Assembly: GCF_047675955.1 (NCBI RefSeq)
Contig: NC_132916.1
Coordinates: forward strand, 69,495,481-69,559,480
Origin: Chlorocebus sabaeus
Lineage: Eukaryota > Chordata > Mammalia > Primates > Cercopithecidae
DNA length: 64,000 bases
Direction of reading: 5' to 3'
Part shown: piece after piece, positions 34,335-47,224 of the stretch
Position numbering within the stretch: position 1 is the stretch's first letter
How the letters are laid out: every line of letters starts with the position of its first letter
The notes under the pieces: generated by a model
The model's input: the letters and a program-made list of their open reading frames with translations, nothing else
What the model was told of the DNA's origin: nothing
Databases searched by the model: none
Program-made: the position numbers and the translations under genes

Positions 34335-36946
34335 GTAGGTGTGTAGAATTCAGTGTCACACCTCCCCAGGCCAACTGTGCACTGCTGGGACATGGTCCAG
34401 GTGTCAGGAGAGGCAGACAAGTCCACTTTCAATTTCTTACCTCTGTAGTTAATTTAGACTGGCTTAGAAATTTCCTTTTACATGTAAGCATATACATCCT
34501 CACTAGCACACAAAAATGTGTTTGCCCAGCTTACAATGGAATTTCCCAGTCTTGTTTAACAATGAAGTCTGCCTCAGCTCTGAACTGTTTGAGAGAAAAT
34601 ATCCTACGACATATATCTTCCTAAATTATACCTGGGAAGCCTCTGTATTAAGGAGCAGCAAGAGACCTGAAATCAGCATTAAAGCTTTCTTCCAGTGAGA
34701 CAAGACTGCTAACTCCAAGAATCATTGTTTTTTATTTTCAAGAAATTGAGTAAAATATGGTTATTAATTTGCTACTATTATTTTCTAACACTGGACCATG
34801 TTTTATGGGAGTTGCTTGCAAGCTTTCTGAACGATAAGAAATACAATTTACATTATGATGAATACATACATGTATGGAGAATACAAAATAATACTTGCCT
34901 TTATAGAGAAATGCCAGCTCTTATTTTCTGTTTTCCCTTTCTTCCTTCCTCCCTTTCTTCCTTCTATTTTTCTTTCTTAATGCTGGTCAGAACCTACTAA
35001 ATTGATTCTATAACTCATCAATGAGTTATTGCATTCAGTTTTGAAAAACACTGTTCTTTGGGATATAAAAGAAGCATCAATACAGTTTCTGCCTCTCTGG
35101 TGCCTGCCATCTAGTTAGAGATCACAGCAAGATACTTTCATATATAAAGATACAGCACACTGCAGGGATTTAAGTGCTTGATGGCACATAGTAGTTAGGA
35201 ATAGGAGTGATGTCTCAGAACTAGTGATGGAGAGACCTTTGCAGCAGGTGCAGAGACTGTAGAGTCCCAGCACAGGGGCCAAGAGCACCTCCCTCTTGAA
35301 GAATCCCTGACATCAACATGCATGTCATCTTTTGTCTTTCTCTCCAGCCTGTGCTGTGTGGAGCTCCTAGGCAGTATCCTAGGAGCGCCTTTCTCCAGGA
35401 ATGATGTATTGTCTCAAAGCAGGAACAACTTTCTCTCCAGTGATTCTCTCAAATTTTAGAAAACTACCTTTTCACAGTTGTTCTCAGTCTTTTTAACTTA
35501 TCAGGATAATTCAAAACAGTGTCATTTCTGCCTTACCTACACGTGGATCACTCTTTATAATCTGACCATACACTTTTCTCTATGTCTCTCAGTGTTTCAG
35601 AATTTGGGTGAGGCCGTTCAGTGGAAGGCTTACTTCGGGGCCTCCCAATCTCACATATTTGGAAAGTAAGAGTTTCCCAAAAGTGACCCAAGATGTGGGT
35701 TTCTTGAAGCCCTCCGGAATGTTTGAGTCTTACTTAGTGCCAGCCACATACATTGAAAAAGTTACATTTTTCATTCCATGAAATTGAAGTATCCGAATGG
35801 TGCTACGTAAGGGATGGATTTTCTCTTGCAATCTCTTGTTTAGAATATGAAGTGTTAGTGTTAACAGCTTAGTGCATAGATGGAATCGCTGCAGAAGGAA
35901 GCTGTGCTCAAAACCTTTATTTGCCATGGCTGGTTAATGCTCACAGGAGAGCAAAAGGCTCTTCTGTTCACTCTTGCCTTCCCCTACTCCCTCCATCCCA
36001 TTAGACAGTGCTGCCTAATAGCTCATATGCCTTGAGAATCGCACAGTAATGCTTTTAGAGATAGCTGATATCCAAATGGCTCTCTATATCCAGGACTGCA
36101 GAGCTCTTATCTCTTCTAAACAATTTAGCATGATGAATGCCAGAAGTAGACGGAAAAATTCAACTCTGATAGTAAAAACTGACAGAACTACCAGGCTTCA
36201 ACTAATATAGATTTAATGGAAAAAATCTGCATGAAAAAATTGTAACATCTGCATTCCCTATATGGTGGCTCGCACTTTCTAATTTGACTATATACTTGTC
36301 AGCATATCCATCACGGTATCAAAGATTTGTGTGAGTGCCTTTACGAAGTATTTACTAGGTGTCAGGCTGTTCTAACCATTTAAGAAATAGTCATTCTTCA
36401 CTCCCCTCACAAAACCCTATAACACAGTACTATTATTACCCTCACCATTTTACAAGTAAAGAACTTAAGGTATAGTTTTCCCAGAATTACACAGCTTCTG
36501 AGTGGCAGAGTGGGAATTAGAATCCAGGCAATCTGAATCCATAATCATGCTTCTGACCACCCTTCAATATTGCCTTGAAATATAAGCTGATTTTGAAATT
36601 GAATAAATTTACTGTATTAGAAACCCAGTGCTGATATTTAAAATATGAGTGAAATATGCTTATGAATTCACTTAACATTAAAACAATAGAAAATTGAGGG
36701 ACAAAAATGATATTGATAAATGAATCTTGCAGCATAACCAGGTGGATTCTTCAAGGTGTCCAAGCAGAAAGAGAAGGACCAAAGCCCCCACCACGCTGAT
36801 GCTAAAATGTATTGAAAATATCTGAAGGCAAAAACCTCTATATGATTTAATTATCCATGGTGAGGGAGGGAAAGTTAAAAAGGAAATGTTTTTCCTTATG
36901 ATTATTTGAATCTTTTCTCTGCTTTAACCCCTGAATGTGGTTCCAG
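34335..36946 (+). other. UTRN: UTRN intron (2.6 kb)
   Basis: Mostly unique sequence, with a MIR at 36385-36560 and a short perfect 9-bp palindrome arm pair (GCTCCTAGG / CCTAGGAGC) at 35363-35386. Reading frames here are small and look like chance. Confidence 0.8.
36385..36560 (+). repeat. MIR SINE
   Basis: Follows the MIR core: 'ctattattaccctcaccattttacaagtaaagaac', 'agaattacacagcttctgagtggcagagtgggaatt', 'aatccaggcaatctgaatcc'. Confidence 0.75.
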
Positions 36947-37058
36947 CCTGAATCTGATACCCGAATCAATGGTGTTTCACCGTGGGCTTCTCCTCAGCAT
37001 TCTGCACTGAGCTACTCGCTTGATCTGGATGCCTCTGGCGCACAGTTCCACCAGGCAG
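36947..37058 (+). CDS. UTRN: UTRN exon (probably exon 71)
   Basis: 112 nt. It encodes PESDTRINGVSPWASPQHSA then LSYSLDLDASGAQFHQA and one base of Ala. It is the Ser/Pro-rich linker after the coiled coils. Acceptor GTGGTTCCAG, donor GTTGGTAT (weak at +3/+4). Confidence 0.96.
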
Positions 37059-38537
37059 GTTGGTATCCCCAACACACAGCTCCTCTGCTGAGTCTGCTTT
37101 CTGCTTTGCCATTTGTTTGTGTTTCCTGTTAAGTAACATTCTTACACACTGGCGCCTTAGGAAGTAAGAGAGTTTTGTATTCGATCTTAAATAAGTGCAA
37201 ATCCATTTCAACAATATCAGAAAGCAAACATTTTCAAATAAGCTATAATACACTTGTTTATATAATCTGTAGTAGTGGATTGAATTTTGGTGAAAGATGA
37301 AAAAACCTCCTCTTCCCTTTTAGAATGAACAAGAAATTAAATTATTTGCTTTGTGAATGATTTTTTTAGTACACTTTCTGTCTCCGAAATTTTATATTGG
37401 TACATATTCAGAACTAATAATATTATAGCAAACATTATTGTTTTCTCTGCCAAGGTCTGGAACTCATTTATTCACTTTTCTTCATCCTAGTCCACATAGA
37501 CATTATCCTGCCTGTCCCATTAGAGGCAGAGGACCCATGCAGCCTATCCTTGGTCACCATGGGGACCTGTCACTGATGCTAGGAAGGACTCAGTAAACTA
37601 GGTGTTCACCAATGACATTTTGTTATCAATTAAATTAAAATTCTAGAATTTTATTGAGAACTATATATTGTAACCAAGTTAATTTGTTGGTTGGATATCT
37701 TTTGGTACATTAACCAGAAAAAATTTAAAATATTGGCCAGGTATGGTGGCTCCCGCCTGTAATCCCAGCACTTTGGGAGGCCATGGTGAAACCCCATCTG
37801 TACTAAAAATACAAAAATTAGCTGGGTGTGGTGGCACACACCTGTAGTCCCAGCTACTCAGGAGGCTGAGGCAGGATAATCACCTAAACCCGGGAGGCGG
37901 AGGTTGCAGTGAGCCGAGATCGCACCACTGCACTCCATCCTGGTGACAGAGGGAGACTCCGTCTCAAAAAATATATATATTAAAATATTAAGATTATTTT
38001 CATATTTTTTAAATAAGAGAATTATTTCGACTACTGATTATAGAATAGAAAATACATCCTAGTGAAAAGTATCTTACATAAGATGCCTTTACTTTTGTGG
38101 CAGGATAAACTGGCCTAAGCTGAAGTCTCCAAAAAGAAAGGAGGACAGAAAAAGAAATTGGTGGATTTTTTTTTTTTTTTTTTTTTTTGGTATGAAAAAA
38201 TACCTGTGGTGCAAAAATAATAGATTTCTCATTCAAACACTGAAATAGTAAGACTATATTACTTGTTTTTCAGTCTCGTATTTTTCAGTCCCCTGGTGTG
38301 TGGATTCTTTCTACACAAACAAGCATCTAGTACATGTTCATTATATAAAATTATTTTACCGACACTCAAGCAAAAGTGTTTTGGGTATATTCCCCTAAAA
38401 TTGTCCTTTGCAACGGGAACTCTTTTCACGTTGATATTTAGAGGCTGGTGGGAGCATTTCCTCCTGAATTTGAGTTTTAGTGGAAGGCTAGACATTAACT
38501 TGAGAAGCTTTGTTGTTCTCTGTATTTGCTGTCACAG
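37059..38537 (+). other. UTRN: UTRN intron (1.5 kb)
   Basis: Contains one Alu with an internal deletion and a poly-T run at 38167-38188. Otherwise unique. Confidence 0.8.
37735..37979 (+). mobile_element. AluS with left-arm deletion
   Basis: Starts GGCCAGGTATGGTGGCTCCC. After CTTTGGGAGGCC it jumps to ATGGTGAAACCCC, so about 60 bases of the left arm are missing. Target-site duplication TTAAAATATT at 37725-37734 and 37980-37989. The A tail has become (AT)n. Confidence 0.9.
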
Positions 38538-38630
38538 CGGGAGAGGACTTGCTGACCCCACCGCATGACACCAGCACGGATCTCACGGAGGTCATGGAGC
38601 AGATCCACAGCACATTTCCATCTTGCTGCC
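38538..38630 (+). CDS. UTRN: UTRN exon (probably exon 72)
   Basis: 93 nt, same as dystrophin exon 77. It completes Ala, then encodes GEDLLTPPHDTSTDLTEVME and QIHSTFPSCC, and leaves one base of the next codon. The conserved stretch TDLTEVMEQI is an acidic amphipathic segment. Acceptor TTTGCTGTCACAG, donor GTGAGTAG. Confidence 0.97.
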
Positions 38631-39621
38631 GTGAGTAGGAAAGATCCCAACACCATAGCTGTGCGTGTTCCTTCCCTTTCTCTTTTTCTGCATGCGGCCC
38701 TTCGCCTTCTTCCTTAAGACAGCAAAAACCTTATTACAAACAGGACTGAATATTGTTTGAAAATAAGGCAAACATTATATAAGAAAATGAAGCTCAACCT
38801 AGATACTATCAAGTCACGGGAGTACAGTTGCAACAGAGTTCTGCTCTTTGAGATTTTTCAGTATGCCCGACGGGTGATCAAATGAAGACAAATAAAAATG
38901 AAGTCTGTTTTTAAGAAGAAATCATCCTCTTCGATGCAAGCTATCGTAAGGAACACATCTTAGTTCAAAGAAAAGCTTCCAGTGGCATGCCAAACAAGGC
39001 ATGAAAATAGCCTTTCTAGTGTAATTCCCTCTGTTTTCTTCAAACATTGTTCTCCAGTGTCATCAGACTCTAGTGCAGAAAGGGATTATTTTCAGATTTT
39101 CCCTTTTTATTCCTGCTGGTTTCTTTTCTCGTGGAATAAAATAGTCATTGTATAAAGTCCAGACAATTTAAGGCATCATAGATTAGGACTTGTGAAATTT
39201 CCATCTGAACAACAAAGAGCCAGAAAATAACCAAATTCCGGGGGAAATTATATAATAATTCTTACTTATTCATTTTTTCCAAATGTTTTGTCTTCAGCTT
39301 CTTGCCACCTTGCAATTTTGGCTGAGCTCTCACCTAAAACACTTCTGGTATTTCTAACAGAATGTATACATACAAGTAAACTGTTTATATAAATAAATAT
39401 ATATATACACATACAAATATATAAATATATATAAATTACTCTGTGCTACAATTATATTTTAAATAATCTTTCAAAGGATACGAAGACATTATTTGTAAGT
39501 TTAGAGAGATTTACTCTTAAACTGATTTTAAATCCAAGGCAGTCACTAAAATAAGAACTCATGTAAAGCATAGCCTCTTATTTTACCCTTTTCTGTCATC
39601 TCCTTAGAAAATGCCATCCCA

Positions 39622-39914
39622 GGCTGGGCGCGGTGGCTCACACCTGTAATCTCAGCACTTTGAGAGGCCGAGGCTGGTGGATCACAAGATCAGGAGTTTG
39701 AGACCAGCCTGACCAATATGGTGAAACCCCGTCACTACTAAAAATACAAAAGTTAGATGGGCATGGTGGCATGCACCCATAATCCCAGCTACTCAGGAGG
39801 CTGAGGCAGGAGAATCACTTTAACCTGGGAGGCGGATGTTGCAATGAACTGAGATCATGCCACTGCACTCCAGCCTGGGAGACAGAGCGAGACTATCTCT
39901 CCAAAAAAAAAAAA
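39622..39914 (+). mobile_element. Full-length AluS
   Basis: GGCTGGGCGCGGTGGCTCAC to GAGCGAGACTATCTCTCC and an A12 tail. Confidence 0.94.
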
Positions 39915-40069
39915 GTCATCCGAAATGAGGAAAAAGAGATTATAAATTATCAGAAGTGTAGATGAATAATATATATTTACTTCATTTAAAAATTATTTTA
40001 TAAGACTTTGTAATTTTTAAAATGCCATCATTAGCAGAATGTGAAAACAGCTATTTAAAATATAGTTCT

Positions 40070-40415
40070 GGACCAGATGTGGTGGCTCATGTGTGTAATC
40101 CCAGCACTTTGGGAGGCCGAGGCAGGTGGATCACTTGAGGTCAGGAGTTCGAGACCAGCCTGATTAACATGGTGAAACCCCATCTCTGCTAAAAATACAA
40201 AAAAAAAAAAAAAATCAGCCAGGCATGCTGGCACATACCTGTAGTTGTAGTCCCACCTACTTGGGATGCTGAGGCATGAGAATCGCTTGAACCCGGTAGG
40301 CTGAAGTTGCAGTGAGCTGAGATCCTGCCACCGCACTCCAGTCTGGACAACAGAGTGAGACTCTGTCTCGAAACAACAGCAGCAACAACAACAACGACAA
40401 AAATAAATAAATAAT
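40070..40415 (+). mobile_element. Full-length AluS with expanded middle A tract and complex tail
   Basis: Starts GGACCAGATGTGGTGGCTCA. The middle A-rich linker is A15, GTAGTTGTAGTCCC carries a small insertion in the right arm, and the tail has become AACAACAGCAGCAACAAC. Confidence 0.92.
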
Positions 40416-41531
40416 ATATTTCTTTCTGAATTTTCAGGAATATTTGCCTAAAGATATATTATGGTTTCCACCAGCACATGAATATATCTATTTGTAGTTT
40501 GCCAGTGTTTTGTTTCCCAGGTTTTTATTTGTAGATTTACTCTGATGCTTCTCAAAGTTTGCAGAATCACATTTACACTATTTCAGTCTCCACACCCACA
40601 TCCCTACCCCACAAAGCACATGCATGCATGTGCACACATATGTGCACACATATAGACACACTTTCGACTCTGTAGAGTCTCACAAAAGCTTAAGAGGATC
40701 AGTGAATGCTCACATGCTACCAGATTGTTGCTTATTTTCTAGGCTCTGTAACCACCGTAATAGACAAACTGATAAAAACTTGTTTATTAATTATAATTCA
40801 AGGTCAAATTTATTTAGAGGTTTTGATTTTCAGTTGTATGTTACTTAGTAAGTAGATAAAACCTCATCATAGTCTTTATGAGCCAGAATTAAATTCTTAA
40901 AGGAAATTACTTCTTAGTTCAGCTTGTACCTAAATAACCTTAATAATTAGTTGAAAACAAATTCTGTACATCAAAGCATGTTTAGAAGTTTTTATTTAAA
41001 TATCATGGTGGACATTTTCAATTGTAAAAGTCAGTTGGTAGTGACAGCCCAGGTGGGAAATGTGTTTCAATATACACCTTGTAATAAATACAAAATATAT
41101 AATTTCCATATTAAAAATTTTACTCTAAAAATGTAGAATTTTTTACAAGTTCCATTTTCTAAAGAATTTACTCTTAAATTTTTCTCAAGGTATATTCTGA
41201 CATCTAGATTTTACAAAAGATTGACCCATGTGGCTTTAAAACAGAACATTATTAAAAATAAATAATCATAATTTAGAACAAAAATGAATTGTAAGAGGTA
41301 AATGTATGTATCTGTTTTTATGGCCTCCCTTTAAAGGCAAGTATAAAATTCCTATTTGTTGGGCATCTTGTTAGCTATTCGTTGATATTGGTTCCTGAGA
41401 GGAGTATACACAGTACCTTCAATGGGATCCACATCACAGAGATTCATCCTCTCCCCTGCATTGGTCCCATCTTCACAAATGTCATTCTCAGTGTTCAGAG
41501 AGTGGTTTATGGAGCTCTAAGATTCCTTAAT

Positions 41532-41690
41532 GTTTATTAAGCTTGAATCACATTTGTCTAAAACTCAAAACCTACTGAAATGCAATGATTTCCTTTTAAA
41601 TATGTTTGTATGTAAAATACCCATAGCCGTCTATTTGATAAAAAGCTGTTGGTTTAAAAGTATTGGTTTGGAGCAGCTGGCTTCGTGTTC
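41532..41690 (+). repeat. Copy A of a dispersed repeat pair
   Basis: Shares GTTTATTAAGCTTGAAT, GATTTCCTTTT, AATACCCATAGCC, TATTTGATAAAA and AAAGTATTGGTTTGGAGCA with 43218-43385. Direct orientation, 1.69 kb apart. Family not recognised. Confidence 0.8.
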
Positions 41691-42067
41691 TCATAGTCTT
41701 AACTATGCACATTCACAAATATTTATAATAGTCATAGTTTTCTGAATGAACATTACTAGTCATGTCTTCTTTTCAAGAATTCAAGCACATTCATGTATGA
41801 AATGATGAAAAGTGTATTTTAGAATCCTTTGAAATCTCCATGTTTTAAGTCTTGGCTTCTGAAAGTTCTGCTATTCATATTTTTTCTCTGGTATTATAAA
41901 CATATACAAGATAGGGACAGCTTTCCATAAAAATAAAAGCTGAATTGACTTATTTATAAAATTGATACAGATTTTCATATTCTGCATATAATTATTAAAA
42001 CTTTTAAAAATTGATGCAGAATAGAAATCATCATGGGAGGTAGACTTGGTGCCCAGTGCATGTTTCT

Positions 42068-42365
42068 TTCTCTTTTTTTTTTTTTTTTTGAGACAGAGTC
42101 TCACTCTGTTGCCCAGGCTGGAGTTCAATGGCACGATCTCGGGTCTCTGTAACCTCCATCTCCCAGGCTCAAGCAATTCTCATGCGTCCCCAAGTGGCTG
42201 GGACTACAGGCACATGCCACCATGCCCAACTAATTTTTGTATTTTTAGTAGAGATGGGGTTTCACCACGTTGGTCTGGCTGGCCTCAAACTCCTGGCCTC
42301 AAGTGAACCACCCACCCCAGCCTCCCAAACTGCTGGGATTACAAGCATGAGCCACCATACCTGGC
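42068..42365 (-). mobile_element. Full-length AluS, antisense
   Basis: T tail, GAGACAGAGTCTCACTCTGT, then both arms to CACCATACCTGGCC. Target-site duplication CCCAGTGCATGTTTCT / CCCAGTACATGTTTCT (42052-42067 and 42366-42381), one mismatch. Confidence 0.94.
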
Positions 42366-43217
42366 CCCAGTACATGTTTCTGACTTGAGAAAATGATTAC
42401 ATTTTCTCGCTGGGAAGGTTTCCTTGAAGCATTCCTAGATAGTACTCAGAAGGTTTTGTAGGATTCATTTGTTCTTTCGTCCCTTTGAAGTTGCTCAGCC
42501 AGCAAATATTTTAATAAGCTTTTGTGATTCCCAAAGCTTACCAACCACCTTTGGAGAATTTATCTAAACAAATTGGATTGGCACCCTCCCAATGCCAAAC
42601 CAATCCCTTGAGCCCCTGTAACTAATGAGAACTTTAAAAATGCTTGTCGCCAGCATACAATGAATTGATCTGCATGTTAATCTTGACTTTTATCCTTTAT
42701 AGATTAAAAATTAACATGGCCCCAAATGAATTTCCACTCTTGGCAATCTTGGAATTAAAATGAAACTCTGTGTTCATAAATCCTAACTGTGTGAATTGCC
42801 TACTTTAATATAACCGTTTTTTAACTGTGTCTACACATTGTTGCACATAACACTTTAGAACTCCTTTGTCTGAATTAATATCCCAGTTGGTCCTGATCAC
42901 ATCCTTGAATTATGGCCTTTTAAAGTCTTTTTAAAATTATTTATGTTGAGTCTTAGAGCAGAGAAGCAAGCATTTCCGTCACTTCCTGGCAAGGAAATAA
43001 GGAAGGGGGTTTAACTGTACTGCCAATTAACAAATATGCATACTGACTGCAGTAACTATTTTTATTTTTTGGTATAAAATTTTTTTGTCCATTTTTTACT
43101 TATGTCCTTTAAATGTATAGAATACTGGCAGTAAGCCAACTAATTTTTGCTGATAGACCACCAAATGCTTTCAAAATTATTTTTGACCCACAGGCATATT
43201 TTTACTATGAATTGCCT

Positions 43218-43385
43218 GTGTTTATTAAGCTTGAATGGCACTCATCAAAAACCAAAAACCCACTGCAGCGCAGTGATTTCCTTTTTAAAATATTTTTGTG
43301 TGATTTGTTCAGGCGAATACCCATAGCCTTTTATTTGATAAAAGGCTATAAGGTTAAAAGTATTGGTTTGGAGCAAAATGGATTA
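43218..43385 (+). repeat. Copy B of a dispersed repeat pair
   Basis: Direct-orientation relative of 41532-41690. It is 12-15 bases longer in the middle (TGTGATTTGTTCAGGCG). It sits inside a 109-residue open frame (43113-43442) that I do not recognise. Confidence 0.8.
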
Positions 43386-44584
43386 GACTTCTGTCCAGGG
43401 TTTGGCTACTTGTTATATTTGTTACTTGCAAGAGACGCATAACTCTGTCTGTTTTAAAAAGAGTGTGTAAACCTATGGTGTACTTAATAACAATTCAACT
43501 CAGCTATCCCCTGGACACTGTGGAGCTCCACTCTTTTCTCCTGGATGTAACTTACAGATCTGGTAGAAATAGGCTCCTTTTAACCTGATATCTCCCCCAA
43601 ATACTGGGGCTCACACTTTCCCTCCAGAGGTTATAGGAAGGGTACTCTTCATGCCTGCTCTTTTTTTCTCACATAGCTCCCGGCACACAGCACATGGTCA
43701 CTGATGTCCTTTCTCCCACTCAGCATAGAACAGTGAGAGATGGAAGGAGTGCAGCATGCTAGATGATTAGGGACAACTCTTATTTGACCAAGAACATATG
43801 TTGCCATTATTGGGGGACAGATCTCCTCTTTTTTCTCCCAGCATTGAGAACGAGATGGTCCTGTAGCAAAAGAGGGGATGAAAAGCAGATGTGTTAGAGA
43901 AGCGATGTTAGTGGCTGCCCTTGCAATGCCCGCCAGATCGTCTTCACTGCCATGGGCTCTGGAACCAAAAAAGAATTGAGCTATCTGTGTGGAAAGGAGA
44001 ATTAGATGCCATATTCTAACTTCTCCAGTGTTCCTAACTGGGCCCATCCGAGGCACTATTACTATCCCAAGTGTCCAGAAGGACACAGACGATTAGGCCA
44101 GTGCTTTCCTTGATACAAGTACTTGGCCACCATTTTCCTGGGCCTTAGGGTCCAGGGTGTGTCAAGGGTGGGTCAAGGGAGGCAGAAACCAAAAACTTAT
44201 GCCTCCAGTGGTCCCTTGGTCAGAATTAGTACTCAGTAAAGTAAGTAGAACATGTTCTGTTCTGATACAAAAACCAAATACACAGTGTGTTTTAAATAGG
44301 AAATGAGATTTTTTGCAAGACTAAATGCTCAGTAAATGCTTTAGCGTATGCACTAAATCTTAAATCACATGGGATATGAGAAACTAACCAGGAAAACTAG
44401 CCCTCATTGAAGCATTAAGCTGGGGAAAAAAAAATGTGGGGTTTTCCTATTAGCATCCATTTAACAGCTGGGCTATTATTACCCTATGTAGACTGATACT
44501 TTCCACGCGTTTGCATGCCTGAAAGTTGGAACCAACAAAGTAAGGGAACTGCCATTAAGTGATTTCTTTTGTTTTCTCTTTCAG

Positions 44585-44607
44585 CCAATGTTCCCAGCAG
44601 GCCACAG
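44585..44607 (+). CDS. UTRN: UTRN micro-exon (probably exon 73), 23 nt
   Basis: Completes Pro (C+CC) and encodes NVPSRPQ. Acceptor TTTTCTCTTTCAG, donor GTAAGAGT. It is equivalent to the 32-nt dystrophin exon 78. Its length is not a multiple of three, so skipping it changes the C-terminus. Confidence 0.96.
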
Positions 44608-45054
44608 GTAAGAGTTAATGGGTTGGTTGGCTCTATGTTACTGATCTCAACCTAGAGTAAGCAGATTATCCACCACTGATTTTACTCCTACTTTATTGTC
44701 CATGTAAATAAGTAAACTTACTTGACATTTAAATGTTAGTTGATTCTGTACAGCAGTTTGTCAGTCTGGGGGTGGGGGGTGGCTCCCAAGCCACAGATAC
44801 AGAAAATACCATGTGTTTGATCCTTTGTGTTCTAACAGCTTTTTAATGGCATCTTATGTGCTACATAAAGTCACTCTAGATAGATTTGGCCACCACTGCT
44901 CTCTCAAATGTGTACTTAAGGTGGCTATCACAGAACACTGACCTAAAAAAAAAATGACTGGTACCACAGAGATGGTTTTGTTACTTTGAGGGGGAAAACA
45001 TTTCAATTTTTTACTTAAAAATTTGCTGAGAACTGGTGGCAGCTATAGCCTTAT

Positions 45055-45640
45055 GCCTTTTAGTATTTTCTATAAACCAAAAAGTGTATAGACAGGTCTC
45101 AATCAATTTAGAGGTTTACTTTGCCAAGGTTGAGGACACACCCGGGAAAAAAGAGACGTAAGTTTCATTAGGATTTGTAGCCTGTGTGTGGTTTTTTTGT
45201 TGCTGTTGTTTGTTTTTGTTTTTGTTTTTTGTTTGTTTGTTTTTGTTTCTGTTCCCCCCCCCAAAAAAAAAAAGGATTTTGAGGACTTCACAAAAAGGAA
45301 AGAGCAGGCAGGAGGGGGTGGAGGAACAGTCAATTATGCATTTGTCTCACGCTCAGTAAATCTGCATTTTATGTAAGATAAAGTATGCCCAGAGTAGAAG
45401 AAGCAGTCAAATACGCATTTTTCTCAGGGTGGGCGGAGAGATGAGTTCTAGTCCTGCCTTTGTCCTGTAAAGATAAGCTGTTAATTCACATTGGGTGAAA
45501 TTCAACAAAACTCTTTTGGGTAAAGATTTGGGGGCCCTTAGAAATTTTCTTGTGAGCAATTTGTGAGGGAGGTCACTGGCCTTCTATCTTTGCAACTATC
45601 TGTGTAGGAAGGTAGTTTTTGTGTGACTCAGTTCCCACAT
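45055..45640. repeat. LTR-like repeat, family not named
   Basis: 'caggtctcaatcaatttagaggtttac', 'gccaaggttgaggacacacc', 'aaaggaaagagcaggcaggagggggt' and 'agataagctgttaattcacattggg' read like a primate ERV LTR that I cannot name. It is interrupted by (GTTTT)n, C8 and A11 tracts at 45190-45275. Confidence 0.4.
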
Positions 45641-45989
45641 TTAATTTTTCCCTTTAGCATAGTAAGTTAGGGATCCTGAGATTTTGTTTTCCATTCACAT
45701 TTTCTATCACATACTTTTAGTAATAATGTGCCACAAAGTCACAGCAGCTTTGGAGAACATTTTCTTTCATAAACTTGTTTGCTAATCTTTTTGAAACAAT
45801 GAACCTGCTGAATGATTGTCTTATTGGCAAGAGAGGCTAGGATCTTAACTAAAAGACAAGAGTATGTGAAGTAGACTAGGGGTGTGGTGAGCTGTGGGTG
45901 TTCTCTCCTGCTTGCTTCTGTTGTCTGAGTGAATTGGAAGCCAGGACTTCAGCAGGGAGTGAGGTTGGGGAGGAGGTGTCAGAGGTGCG

Positions 45990-47160
45990 AGGAGAGACTG
46001 GAGGATGTGTGATAGCTTCTTGGAGAATAGAAGAGCAGATGGCCTGGGAAATAGAGTGTGACTACAAGCAGCATTAAAGATGCCACTCATGAATTTAACA
46101 TGAGGCCATTCTGCAGGGTTTTAAGTTGCCCTCTAGGCATATTCATGTTCATGAGCAGAGACACCAGAGTGAGCTGAGTATTGCATTTAAAAAGTTGAAG
46201 TTGGGGTTTGACAAAGTGAGCACAGTGATTCAAGGGAAGAGGCAAAGAAGTGATTAGAATGATTGAACCAGATGCTTCAGCTCAGTAGCAAAAGGAATGA
46301 GGAAATGTCCAGTGTGGGAGACAGAAATAAAGATGGGAGGATCAATGGATCCTATTATCAAAGGATGGATAAATTTGCAGTTGTAGGGGAAGTATGCTGT
46401 AGAGGTAGAGGTGGTTGTCAGAAGCTGGATTGAATGATATTGAAATTAGAGGGGTTGCCAAGTATTGGTAACGGTCCATATTTGGACCTTTGTGTGAATG
46501 GCTAAGAAGGGTGGAGGACAGGACCATTGGAGGAAAAGAGCCTAAAGATCCGAGAAGCCAGAGTGCTGGAAGAATCATCTCCATGGGTGTTGAAATCACT
46601 GACATTTAAAAACAGCTTTAGAGTGGGTGACATTGAGCCATTTTTTACTTCAAGAAGTGAAGGAACATGACCCACGGAGTCAGTAGATGACTGCATAATG
46701 GATTGGTGTAGTCTGATGACTTAAGATTCAAAGCTGGCTGTTTTTAGGGAGAAGAGAAAGAAGATATCCCAAAGGCCTCAATGAGGACCCAGGAAGACTT
46801 ATGCAGTGTATAAGGAATGGGGGAGGGTAGGAGGGGAAGTGCTATGTGAGAGGGTTATGAGGGAAACTGTGTCTTCAGGTAGATGCAGATATTGATTAGA
46901 GCAAGTAGATGCAGGCAGCATTCAGAGAAGGGTTTGGGAACCTGGATTTTGCGGATCACAGGCCACATGACCTATAGGACAGGTTTCAAGAGCTAGGAAG
47001 GGCAAGGCATAGGGACACAAAAAGGGGTATGCAGATCTCTATATGACTAGAATACAGGTGATGGAAAGGCGACCAGGAGTCTAGAGCTTTTTAGGGTGGC
47101 CCATTAAATTAAGGATAAAGGGTAAAACGAGGTTAGTCCTGATGGTCCCCAGGTGGAATG
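45990..47160. repeat. Possible ancient interspersed repeat, unnamed
   Basis: Purine-rich on the + strand, with unusually few long AT stretches and phrases such as 'tagagtgtgactacaagc' and 'aaaatgatcttagg' reminiscent of old mammalian repeats. No coding evidence. Confidence 0.25.
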
Positions 47161-47224
47161 AGGCTGTGAATGACAAAGGCAAGGAGGGAAGAGAGAGTCT
47201 TTTAAAATCCTCCAATACTTATAA

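Larger units (their letters stand above)
38631..44584 (+). other. UTRN: UTRN intron (6.0 kb)
   Basis: Holds three Alus, AT-rich tracts near 39385-39435, and a pair of related sequences (41532-41690 and 43218-43385). 42390-43110 and 43440-44580 show no repeat that I recognise and may be unique. Confidence 0.85.
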
